Origin: Bacteroidia bacterium
GTDB taxonomy: Bacteria; Bacteroidota; Bacteroidia; Bacteroidales; Rikenellaceae
Reading direction: 5' to 3'
Length of the DNA: 5,592 bases
NCBI GenBank assembly: GCA_025999315.1
Contig: BNXD01000076.1
Coordinates: 1-5,592 of the forward strand
Position 1 is the stretch's first letter; each line of letters begins with the position of its first letter. Below the pieces are notes generated by a model that was not told where the DNA came from, searched no databases, and saw only the letters and a list, made by a program, of their open reading frames with translations. This document shows, one piece after another, positions 1-5,139 of the stretch. Made by a program: the position numbers and the translations under genes.

Positions 1-236
1 CTCAGCATGACAAAGAAAGAACTGCGCTCCATGTCACCCTGAGCGGAGCATAAGCGCAGTCGAAGGGTCTCGGCAATGCTGCATGAGATGCTTCGACTTC
101 GCTCAGCATGACATGGGCGGAGATGGTTGCCTTCGGCCTACTCCTCGCAGCTCGGCATAGCTCGAACAAGTCCGACTCTGCCCTCGCTTCTGCCCTCGCC
201 CGCAGCGCCGGGTAGACTTCGCTCAGCATGACATGG
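1..236. repeat. Cluster of dispersed intergenic repeats in both orientations
   Basis: Four related copies of a short repeat lie here. A truncated copy (CTCAGCATGAC) sits at 1-11. An inverted, diverged copy at 31-70 contains an extra stretch of about 8 bases. Copies at 84-116 and 215-236 share an identical 22-base core that contains GACTTCGCTCAGCATGAC. The copies at 31-70 and 84-116 face each other and could pair as an imperfect hairpin in RNA. The spacer at 117-214 holds a 12-base unit repeated twice (177-188 and 189-200, 11 of 12 bases the same) and AGCTCG twice (149-154, 159-164). I infer a genome-wide intergenic repeat family of the kind often mis-annotated as small proteins in Bacteroidota. 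No gene is credible here. Confidence 0.7.
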
Positions 237-337
237 TAAGTTTCAACTGTCAATTCGCATTACTAATAATGTCTCATTACCGGTCAAATTGGCCAACCCT
301 CCGGCCCACCCGGAAGGTCGTTGGACGGTCGCCTGCA

Positions 338-368
338 TTGCACAAAACAGTTCATGTGTTTTGTGCAA
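338..368. repeat. Inverted repeat with 11-bp perfect arms
   Basis: TTGCACAAAAC (338-348) and GTTTTGTGCAA (358-368) are perfect reverse complements separated by 9 bases. On the leftward strand the hairpin lies directly downstream of a possible TATATTTG box (373-366), so it would sit at or just after a transcription start. It could be an operator or a leader hairpin. No run of T follows on either strand, so it is not a standard terminator. Confidence 0.6.
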
Positions 369-401
369 ATATAGCAAGAGTTTGTCTAAAATTTAGACAA
401 A
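366..401 (-). promoter_or_regulatory. Possible leftward Bacteroidota-type promoter
   Basis: Read on the minus strand, TATATTTG (373-366) matches the TAnnTTTG -7 consensus exactly. A TTTG lies upstream at 401-398, inside the arm of the neighbouring palindrome, but the 24-base gap is longer than the roughly 20 expected. If real, it would drive a gene beyond the left edge through a leader containing the repeat cluster. Confidence 0.3.
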
Positions 402-405
402 CTCT
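377..405. repeat. 29-bp near-perfect palindrome, possible operator
   Basis: The left arm AGAGTTTGTCTAAA (377-390) and right arm TTTAGACAAACT(CT) (392-405) are perfect 14-base reverse complements around a single central A. Such a tight dyad suits a dimeric DNA-binding protein better than a terminator, and no T-run follows. It overlaps the possible -33 box of the leftward promoter. I do not recognise a specific regulator from the sequence. Confidence 0.6.
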
Positions 406-415
406 CTATCTCGCG

Positions 416-451
416 AAAAGAAAAACCCTCCTGCATCTGCCGGGAGGGTTT
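416..451 (-). terminator. Rho-independent terminator of the leftward sigma operon
   Basis: On the minus strand a 9-bp stem (AAACCCTCC / GGAGGGTTT, plus-strand arms 443-451 and 423-431) with an 11-base loop is followed by a T-rich stretch (the A-runs at 416-425 on the plus strand). It lies about 70 bases after the stop of the last gene of the leftward operon and is oriented to end that transcript. Between gene and terminator (481-505) there is also a small dyad, ATGTTG / CAACAT. Confidence 0.75.
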
Positions 452-519
452 CTCATATTCGCCCAAATCACAATATTGAAATGTTGACAACTATGTTAAC
501 AACATCGAGGCTGCCGACT

Positions 520-990
520 TTATTTATGCTTATTATTAGGTGTTTGACCTTCGACGGGTTGCGTGCGGTGGCTCGTCTCCTGCATGATGCGGCGACGCAT
601 CATGCGCTCGGTGTTGTACATGCGATAGATCTCCGATGGCGACAGGATCGTCCGAAACTCCTCGTAATATTTTTCGCGGATGCGGATCGAGTTTTTGACA
701 ATCTCAAGCTCGCGTCTTATCAGCCTCTCGGCCTGCTCGTTGGAGATCGAGTCGGCAGGGATGTGCTCCTCCTGTCCCAGTTTTTTCTCGTTGCCGCTCA
801 TCTCGGCGAAGTAACGGGTATAGATGGCCCGGAACTGCTCGCCACGTTTCTCGTCGAGCTGCAAACGACTGATGATCTGCGCGGTCTGCACCTCCCTGAT
901 CTTGTCTCTGGGGTTTTTGTCTCTCTCCCGGGGCTGGGCCGCAAGGGTCGAGCACAGCAGTAGAGCCACATACAATAGCGTGATTTTCAT
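520..990 (-). CDS. Small exported Spy/CpxP-like protein, last gene of the sigma operon
   Basis: A 156-residue protein beginning MKITLLYVALLLCSTLAAQ, a clear signal peptide with likely cleavage around residues 18-19; the LLLC stretch is not a proper lipobox, so it is probably a soluble periplasmic protein. The mature part is highly charged and mostly helical: LQLDEKRGEQFRAIYTRYF at 43-61 and ILSPSEIYRMYNTERMMRRR at 115-134 recall the paired helical LTxxQ-type motifs of Spy/CpxP-like chaperones and metal-stress proteins. The frame stays open upstream to 1206, but that extension overlaps the preceding gene and lacks a signal peptide, so the ATG at 990 is chosen. It starts 31 bases after the upstream stop and has no evident Shine-Dalgarno site. 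Family placement is by pattern only. The likely role is an envelope-stress output or sensor for the sigma system. Confidence 0.75.
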   Translation of the reverse strand: MKITLLYVALLLCSTLAAQPRERDKNPRDKIREVQTAQIISRLQLDEKRGEQFRAIYTRYFAEMSGNEKKLGQEEHIPADSISNEQAERLIRRELEIVKNSIRIREKYYEEFRTILSPSEIYRMYNTERMMRRRIMQETSHRTQPVEGQTPNNKHK

Positions 991-1021
991 GTTGATAGAT
1001 GTATTTTTGCAGGCGAGCATG

Positions 1022-1363
1022 TCAGAATACGTTTTCCGATAGAAAATAGTCAGTCGACAGGGCCTTGTCGAGCTCCAGCACCTCCTGGTCCGACAGCGAG
1101 CCGACGAAACGGTCGATCGCCGTGTACTGGTCGGCCTCCCCGGCGACAGGGTTGACGTCGGGCGTCGACAAAAACAGCCCCAGCGCAACGGCAGCAGCGG
1201 CGGCAATCCCCACCGGGGCCAGCAGAACTGTCCTCAGGCGGCGACGGCGACGATGACGCTCTACAGCCTCGAGCGCGCGCCGGCTGCTGGCCTCGAAAAA
1301 ACCTTCGGGCACCGAATATGGCAGCCTCTTGCCCACCATATCGAAATCAAATTCGGGTTTCAT
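1022..1363 (-). CDS. Putative anti-sigma factor, small single-pass membrane protein
   Basis: A 113-residue protein with three parts. The cytoplasmic segment (1-44) contains LPYSVPEGFFEAS (14-26), a pattern I associate with small proteins encoded next to ECF sigma factors in Bacteroidota, and ends in a very basic stretch RHRRRRRLR (36-44). One hydrophobic span follows (about 45-66), with the basic stretch giving an N-in topology. The last 47 or so residues would be periplasmic and include an acidic helix around SDQEVLELDKAL (91-102). It lacks the HxxxCxxC zinc-binding signature of classical ZAS anti-sigma domains. The anti-sigma role is inferred from its position between the sigma gene and an exported Spy-like gene and from its topology, not from a recognised domain. 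It starts 63 bases after the sigma stop codon and probably shares its transcript. Confidence 0.7.
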   Translation of the reverse strand: MKPEFDFDMVGKRLPYSVPEGFFEASSRRALEAVERHRRRRRLRTVLLAPVGIAAAAAVALGLFLSTPDVNPVAGEADQYTAIDRFVGSLSDQEVLELDKALSTDYFLSENVF

Positions 1364-1426
1364 GGCTTAATTATATATTGTAATGCGAATTAAAAACGGC
1401 AAAACTGATCTATACAGTATAAGAAC

Positions 1427-1972
1427 TTATTTGGTCATCAACTCTTTGATCTTTTTCGAGGCGTAGTGGTAGTTGGTTTTCATGTTCTCCACCGTCGAAT
1501 CGAGCACTCTGGCCATCTCTTCGTAGGGCATCTCTTCGTAGTAGCGCAGGGTGAAGACCACCCGCTGGCGATTGGGCAGGTGCAGCAGCGCCTGCTGAAA
1601 GCGCACCAAAATCTCCTCGCTGTCGGGGCCCGTCTCCTGCCACAACGTGCCGATAAGCTTCTCGCGCACCTGCTCGAAAGGGGTGTTCTCGCCGTGACGG
1701 TCGCGCAGAAAACGCAGCGATTCGTTGGTGGCGATGCGGAACATCCACGTGTAGAGCGAACTCTGACCCCGGAACCTGGACAGGCCGCGGTAAATGTTCA
1801 CCAGACTATCCTGCAACACATCCTCGGCATCTTCGTGCGCGACCACGATGCGGCGGATATGCCAGTAGAGACGTTGCTGATAGCACTCCATCATCAGACG
1901 ATAGCCATGCTCGAGGTCGGCCCCGCCCTTGCTTATCAGGCCGAGGATATGTTCGTCGGTCACCTTCGTCAT
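1427..1972 (-). CDS. ECF-family RNA polymerase sigma factor
   Basis: A 181-residue sigma-70 protein of the extracytoplasmic-function group, with only regions 2 and 4, which is the usual ECF length. Region 2 spans about 25-92: HEDAEDVLQDSLVNIYRGL (46-64) is the core-binding part, and FRGQSSLYTWMFRIATNES (67-85) is the region 2.3/2.4 block for -10 melting and recognition. Region 4 spans about 120-178, with LPNRQRVVFTLRYYEEMPYE (132-151) and the helix-turn-helix MARVLDSTVENMKTNYHYA (153-171) that reads the -35 element. It would direct RNA polymerase to a small stress regulon. It is first in a leftward operon with a putative membrane anti-sigma factor and a Spy-like protein, and it diverges from a second Spy-like gene. 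ECF genes usually activate their own promoter; a candidate site is listed upstream. The subgroup cannot be assigned by eye. Confidence 0.93.
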   Translation of the reverse strand: MTKVTDEHILGLISKGGADLEHGYRLMMECYQQRLYWHIRRIVVAHEDAEDVLQDSLVNIYRGLSRFRGQSSLYTWMFRIATNESLRFLRDRHGENTPFEQVREKLIGTLWQETGPDSEEILVRFQQALLHLPNRQRVVFTLRYYEEMPYEEMARVLDSTVENMKTNYHYASKKIKELMTK

Positions 1973-1984
1973 GGTTTTCCCGCT

Positions 1985-2020
1985 GTTATTTGGATACTTT
2001 TAGCCATCGAAAGTTAAAAT
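1985..2020 (-). promoter_or_regulatory. Candidate promoter of the sigma operon
   Basis: On the minus strand TTTTAACTTT (2019-2010) lies about 40 bases before the sigma start codon. It carries the AAC core typical of ECF -35 elements, and a TC-starting word, TCCAAATAAC, follows 15 bases after it. The alternative reading is a housekeeping -7 box (TAACTTTC, one mismatch to TAnnTTTG), but no TTTG lies about 20 bases further upstream. The matching word in front of the divergent gene favours shared control. Confidence 0.4.
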
Positions 2021-2060
2021 CGTCTTAAATGCAGTCGTGCCGGAAATGTCTTTTGCCCAG

Positions 2061-2095
2061 TTTTAACTTTTTGCCGCCGGGCATGTCTCATAACC
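2061..2095 (+). promoter_or_regulatory. Candidate promoter of the divergent Spy-like gene
   Basis: TTTTAACTTT (2061-2070) is the same 10-base word as in front of the sigma operon, in the opposite orientation, with 41 bases between the two. Fifteen bases after it comes TCTCATAAC, resembling the TCCAAATAAC of the other side at equal spacing. This fits an ECF-type -35/-10 pair, giving a leader of roughly 25 bases. Alternatively it is a loose housekeeping -7 box (TAAC followed by TTTTTG), but no -33 TTTG is correctly placed. Confidence 0.4.
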
Positions 2096-2121
2096 AAGTA
2101 ATCTTTATAAAATGCAAAATT

Positions 2122-2928
2122 ATGAAAAAAAGATCATTTTTCACAGTGGCTGCGGCGCTCATTTTTGCAGCGGCGCTCCAGGCTCAGCCTCAGGGACCCC
2201 GTCCGGCGGGCGCACGTGCAGGCAGTGAGCGGAAGGTGCAAAAGTCGCCCGAAGAGATCGCCCGCGCCCAGAGCGACCACATGAAGGTCGCCCTTCAACT
2301 GAAGGACGATCAGGCGGGGAAGTTATACAACGTGCTGTTGCGCTATGCCAACATCTCTAAAGACGCCAGCGAGCAGGCCGGCAAACAGCGCGAGGCTGCC
2401 GCCAAACAGATGGAGGGCAAGAAAGGCGAGATCGAGGCGACGCTCACCCCCGCCCAGAAAGCGGCATGGGAGGCCATACACCGGCAGCCCGGCGGCGAGG
2501 GTCGCGGCCATGGGCACAAGCCCCATATGGGTCAGGGTGCGCCGGGGGCCGACCGCGGCATGGCCATGCACGGAGAGCATCACCGGGACAATCCGATGGT
2601 TTCGGGCGAGATGATGGCCCGGATGCGTTCGGAGAAGATGAAAACGTTGCTCCAGCTCAATGCCGACCAGACCAAAAAGATCGGCGACATTGAGTTGAAA
2701 TATTTCAACATCGCCAAGGCCAACCACGAGGCAGCGATCAAGATGATGCAGGACAATGCACTGAAAATGAGCAGCAAGAAAGGCGAGATCGAAGCCCTCC
2801 TCACCCCTGCCCAGAAAGAGGCGCTCGCCCAAATGGGGGAGATGGAACGTGAGCGTGCCATGCATCGCTCGCGCGCGTTCCAGGGTCGGGGCCACGCTCA
2901 GGGCGCACCCTGCCCGACGGGAAGATAA
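2122..2928 (+). CDS. Exported protein with two tandem Spy/LTxxQ-like domains and a His/Met-rich linker
   Basis: A 268-residue protein starting MKKRSFFTVAAALIFAAALQAQ, a signal peptide ending near residue 22. The frame extends upstream to 2029, but only the ATG at 2122 gives a proper signal sequence. The mature part holds two copies of one 78-residue domain, at 42-119 and 161-238. They align without gaps, with about 37 identical residues by hand count. Each copy has LQL-x2-DQ followed by an aromatic helix and ends in KKGEIEA-x-LTPAQK, the LTxxQ-type motif of Spy/CpxP-like periplasmic proteins. The 41-residue linker contains six His (130, 132, 135, 150, 153, 154) and several Met, suggesting metal binding; the tail (about 245-268) is also Gly/His-rich with one Cys (264). 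The likely role is a periplasmic chaperone or metal/envelope-stress protein under the divergent sigma factor. Family assignment is by motif only. Confidence 0.88.
   Translation: MKKRSFFTVAAALIFAAALQAQPQGPRPAGARAGSERKVQKSPEEIARAQSDHMKVALQLKDDQAGKLYNVLLRYANISKDASEQAGKQREAAAKQMEGKKGEIEATLTPAQKAAWEAIHRQPGGEGRGHGHKPHMGQGAPGADRGMAMHGEHHRDNPMVSGEMMARMRSEKMKTLLQLNADQTKKIGDIELKYFNIAKANHEAAIKMMQDNALKMSSKKGEIEALLTPAQKEALAQMGEMERERAMHRSRAFQGRGHAQGAPCPTGR
2245..2835 (+). repeat. Intragenic duplication of a 234-bp domain-coding unit
   Basis: Bases 2245-2478 and 2602-2835 encode the two 78-residue Spy-like domains of the same gene, 357 bases apart. The units are strongly diverged except in the block encoding KKGEIEA-x-LTPAQK, where the DNA is still nearly identical (around 2419-2461 and 2776-2818). 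An old duplication with one highly constrained motif explains this best. Confidence 0.8.
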
Positions 2929-2936
2929 CGATGCAG

Positions 2937-2972
2937 TTTGTTTGTTTGTTTGTTTGTTTGTTTGTTTGTTTG
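2937..2972 (+). repeat. Tetranucleotide microsatellite, nine TTTG units
   Basis: Nine perfect TTTG units begin 9 bases after the stop codon of the duplicated Spy-like gene and end just before its terminator, so they lie in the 3' untranslated part of the transcript. Such a tract should change length by strand slippage. It lies outside any credible reading frame, so it cannot switch a protein on or off by frameshift. TTTG is also the Bacteroidota -33 box, but no -7 box follows at the proper distance. Confidence 0.95.
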
Positions 2973-2975
2973 TGC

Positions 2976-3011
2976 GGGGCCGTACCACTAAGGGTGCGGC
3001 CCCATTTTTTT
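2976..3011 (+). terminator. Strong rho-independent terminator after the duplicated Spy-like gene
   Basis: GGGGCCG (2976-2982) pairs with CGGCCCC (2997-3003). The stem extends by four more pairs, including one G-T, to a 6-base loop. It is followed by A and seven T (3005-3011). It separates the stress gene from the downstream marC-like gene. Confidence 0.9.
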
Positions 3012-3044
3012 GATGGCGGTGCGCCGGGGTCGGTATAAATTTTG
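3009..3044 (+). promoter_or_regulatory. Possible promoter of the MarC-family gene
   Basis: TTTG (3009-3012), formed by the end of the terminator T-run, is followed after 21 bases by TATAAATTTTG (3034-3044), an imperfect TAnnTTTG box. Transcription would start near 3051, leaving a leader of about 58 bases. The match is weaker than that of the icd promoter. Confidence 0.35.
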
Positions 3045-3108
3045 CCGCATGGAAATTTCAGAAAATATCCTTACTTTTATCGCCACTTTTGACCATTAAG
3101 CCTTAAAT

Positions 3109-3777
3109 ATGACCCTCCATCAACTGATCCTCGGTTTCGTAACGGCTTTTCTGGCCCTGTTCCCGGTCATCAATCCCATCGGCAGTGGGTTGATAATAAA
3201 CAATATGATCGGGCACATGCCTAAAGAGCAGCACTACAGGGCCATATGTCGCATCACATTCAACTCGCTGTGTATCGGACTGAGCAGTCTGCTGGCCGGA
3301 TATTTCATTCTGCAGCTCTTCGGGCTGACTGTTCCGGTGGTGCAACTGGGGGGCGGACTGATGATCTGTCGCACGGCGTGGGGATGGCTTTCGGACGGCG
3401 GCGGCGAACAGGATGCGCAACCCGAGATCGAAAAGAGCGACTACGAAAAGATCCGACACAGGCTTTTCTACCCCATGTCGTTTCCCATCACGGTCGGGGC
3501 GGGGACCATGGCCGTGATTTTCACCCTTATGGCGTCAGGGACGGTCAAGGACAACCTCGTCCTTACGCTGGTCAACTATGGGGTCATAGCGCTGGCCATC
3601 ATCGTGATGTGCATCATTCTCTATCTGGCGCTGCTGCCGGGACACCGCATCGTCAAACGGCTTAGCCCCGCCGGCAAGCTGATAATCAACAAGATCATAG
3701 CATTCCTGACCCTGTGCATCGGCCTGCAGATCATGGCGAGGGGAGTGGGGCATATTTTCCATCTGACGATTTTGTGA
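3109..3777 (+). CDS. MarC-family (UPF0056) integral membrane protein
   Basis: A 222-residue, strongly hydrophobic protein of normal length for the MarC/YchE/YhgN family. Six membrane spans can be read at about 5-31, 50-72, 75-95, 120-142, 150-176 and 188-211, with a hydrophilic loop at 96-119 (DGGGEQDAQPEIEKSDYEK). Family hallmarks are ALFPVINPIGSG (16-27) in the first span, GGGLMICRTAWGWL (81-94) in the third, and YPMSFPITVGAGTMA (121-135) in the fourth; the second and last of these recall the paired half-repeats of the family. It acts in the inner membrane. The transport substrate is unsettled, and the old link to multiple antibiotic resistance in E. coli is not supported. The ATG at 3109 follows an A/T-rich leader. 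Its last codons contain the -33 box of the icd promoter 48 bases upstream of icd. Confidence 0.9.
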   Translation: MTLHQLILGFVTAFLALFPVINPIGSGLIINNMIGHMPKEQHYRAICRITFNSLCIGLSSLLAGYFILQLFGLTVPVVQLGGGLMICRTAWGWLSDGGGEQDAQPEIEKSDYEKIRHRLFYPMSFPITVGAGTMAVIFTLMASGTVKDNLVLTLVNYGVIALAIIVMCIILYLALLPGHRIVKRLSPAGKLIINKIIAFLTLCIGLQIMARGVGHIFHLTIL

Positions 3778-3802
3778 TAATTGGGAAATAAGCTTAACTT
3801 TG
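3771..3802 (+). promoter_or_regulatory. Housekeeping promoter of icd
   Basis: TTTG (3771-3774), then exactly 20 bases, then TAACTTTG (3795-3802), a perfect TAnnTTTG. This is a textbook match to the Bacteroidota primary-sigma promoter. The -33 box overlaps the end of the marC-like reading frame. The transcript would begin near 3809, with a leader of about 17 bases. Confidence 0.75.
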
Positions 3803-3825
3803 CCTGCCAAAATTTCATACCAATT

Positions 3826-5049
3826 ATGAACAAAATAAAAGTGGCAGGCTCTGTTGTGGAGCTCGACGGCGATGAGATGACCCGGGTGATATGGCATTTC
3901 ATCCGCGAAAAGTTGATACTTCCCTATCTGGACATCGACCTTAAGTATTTCGACCTGAGCATCCAGAACCGCGACATGACGGATGACAGGGTAACGGTCG
4001 AGGCCGCCGAAGCGATCAAACGCCACAACGTCGGGGTCAAATGCGCCACCATCACTCCCGACGAGGCTCGGGTCAGGGAGTTCTCGCTCAAAAAGATGTG
4101 GAAGTCGCCCAACGGCACTATCCGTAACATTCTGGATGGCACGGTTTTTCGCGAGCCGATCATCTGTCGCAACGTGCCGCGTCTGGTGCCCGGGTGGACC
4201 AGGCCGATCTGCATCGGCCGCCACGCTTTCGGCGACCAGTATCGCGCTACGGACGTGGTGATCCCCGGGGAAGGCAAGCTCACGATGTCGTTCACCGACA
4301 ACAGCGGCAAGACAACTTCCTGGGATGTATATGACTACAAGGGCGGAGGGGTGGCCATGTGCATGTACAACACCGACGAGTCGATCCGCGGTTTCGCCCA
4401 CTCGTGTTTCAACATGGCCCTCGGGAAGGGTTGGCCTCTCTATCTGAGCACCAAAAATACCATACTGAAGAGCTACGACGGACGTTTCAAGGATATTTTC
4501 GCCGAGGTTTACACCGAATACCGGGAGCGCATGGATGCCCGCGGGCTCACCTACGAGCACCGTCTGATCGACGACATGGTGGCCGCCGCACTGAAGTGGA
4601 ACGGGGGGTTTGTGTGGGCGTGCAAAAATTATGACGGTGATGTACAGTCCGATACGGTGGCTCAGGGCTTCGGCTCGCTGGGGCTGATGACCTCGGTGCT
4701 GATCACCCCCGACGGTCGCACAATGGAGGCCGAGGCCGCTCACGGCACCGTAACGCGCCACTATCGCCAGCACCAGAAGGGTCAGGAGACCTCGACCAAC
4801 CCCATCGCGTCGATATTTGCCTGGACGCGGGGCCTCAGCCATCGCGCCGCCCTGGACGGCAACGATGAATTGGCCCGTTTCGCCTCGGCGCTTGAGAGCG
4901 TCTGTGTCGAAACGGTCGAATCGGGGCTGATGACCAAGGACCTGGCGCTGCTGGTCAAGGGCGAGAGCGTCGCCCGCGCCGATTATCTCAACACCGAGGA
5001 GTTTCTCGCAGCCATCGACCGGAACCTGAAGGCAAAGCTAAGCCTGTGA
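3826..5049 (+). CDS. icd: NADP-dependent isocitrate dehydrogenase, eukaryote-like dimeric type
   Basis: A complete 407-residue enzyme converting isocitrate and NADP+ to 2-oxoglutarate, CO2 and NADPH in the cytoplasmic citric acid cycle. It aligns with human IDH1 nearly end to end from recall. Substrate residues are in place: the KSPNGTIRN loop with S94 and R100, R109 in VFRE, R132 in [11 protein letters not shown] and Y139, all at the human positions. K210 (human K212) and the metal-binding aspartates D249 (LIDDM), D272 and D276 (YDGDVQSD) are also present. The NADP-selective block HGTVTRHYR (307-314) has R311 and H312, and STNP (323-326) follows. This is the class shared by eukaryotes and many Bacteroidota, not the E. 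coli-type icd. The frame is open upstream to 3781, but the ATG at 3826 matches the family start. It has its own promoter and terminator. Confidence 0.97.
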   Translation: MNKIKVAGSVVELDGDEMTRVIWHFIREKLILPYLDIDLKYFDLSIQNRDMTDDRVTVEAAEAIKRHNVGVKCATITPDEARVREFSLKKMWKSPNGTIRNILDGTVFREPIICRNVPRLVPGWTRPICIGRHAFGDQYRATDVVIPGEGKLTMSFTDNSGKTTSWDVYDYKGGGVAMCMYNTDESIRGFAHSCFNMALGKGWPLYLSTKNTILKSYDGRFKDIFAEVYTEYRERMDARGLTYEHRLIDDMVAAALKWNGGFVWACKNYDGDVQSDTVAQGFGSLGLMTSVLITPDGRTMEAEAAHGTVTRHYRQHQKGQETSTNPIASIFAWTRGLSHRAALDGNDELARFASALESVCVETVESGLMTKDLALLVKGESVARADYLNTEEFLAAIDRNLKAKLSL

Positions 5050-5102
5050 GCCGTGGCGCAAATCTGACTACGGAGAGCGGAATTTCACACACACTAAAGA
5101 GC

Positions 5103-5137
5103 GGGAGGGCTGCAGCAGCGGGCTCTCCCCTTTTTTT
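5103..5137 (+). terminator. Rho-independent terminator of icd
   Basis: GGGAGGGCT (5103-5111) pairs with GGCTCTCCC (5121-5129), with two G-T pairs and a 9-base loop, followed by C and seven T (5131-5137). It lies about 55 bases after the icd stop. The convergent deacetylase gene stops at 5140, just beyond the T-run; its own transcript would read into the stem with only a weak T-stretch, so two-way use is uncertain. Confidence 0.85.
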
Positions 5138-5139
5138 GT

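Noticed and set aside
31..236. CRISPR array
   Set aside because: The copies differ in orientation, length and spacing, and there is no regular repeat-spacer pattern or cas gene.
2..253. 83-residue minus-strand reading frame
   Set aside because: It consists entirely of the dispersed repeats and their spacer; its peptide repeats HVMLSEV three times in step with the DNA repeats.
377..405. Rho-independent terminator
   Set aside because: The stem is A/T-rich with a one-base centre and no T-run follows on either strand.
233..487. 84-residue plus-strand reading frame
   Set aside because: It runs through the two palindromes and the terminator and has no protein-like composition or family resemblance.
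991..1206. N-terminal extension of the small Spy-like protein
   Set aside because: It overlaps the anti-sigma candidate, is rich in Arg/Ser/Thr like an out-of-frame translation, and would bury the signal peptide inside the chain.
2323..2988. 221-residue minus-strand frame opening with a KQTN repeat
   Set aside because: It is antisense to the duplicated Spy-like gene, and its start is only the translated TTTG tract; the opposite strand has a signal peptide and repeated domains.
3535..4842. 435-residue minus-strand frame
   Set aside because: It spans the marC-like/icd junction antisense to two well-identified genes; it is long only because GC-rich codons of icd leave few stops in that frame.
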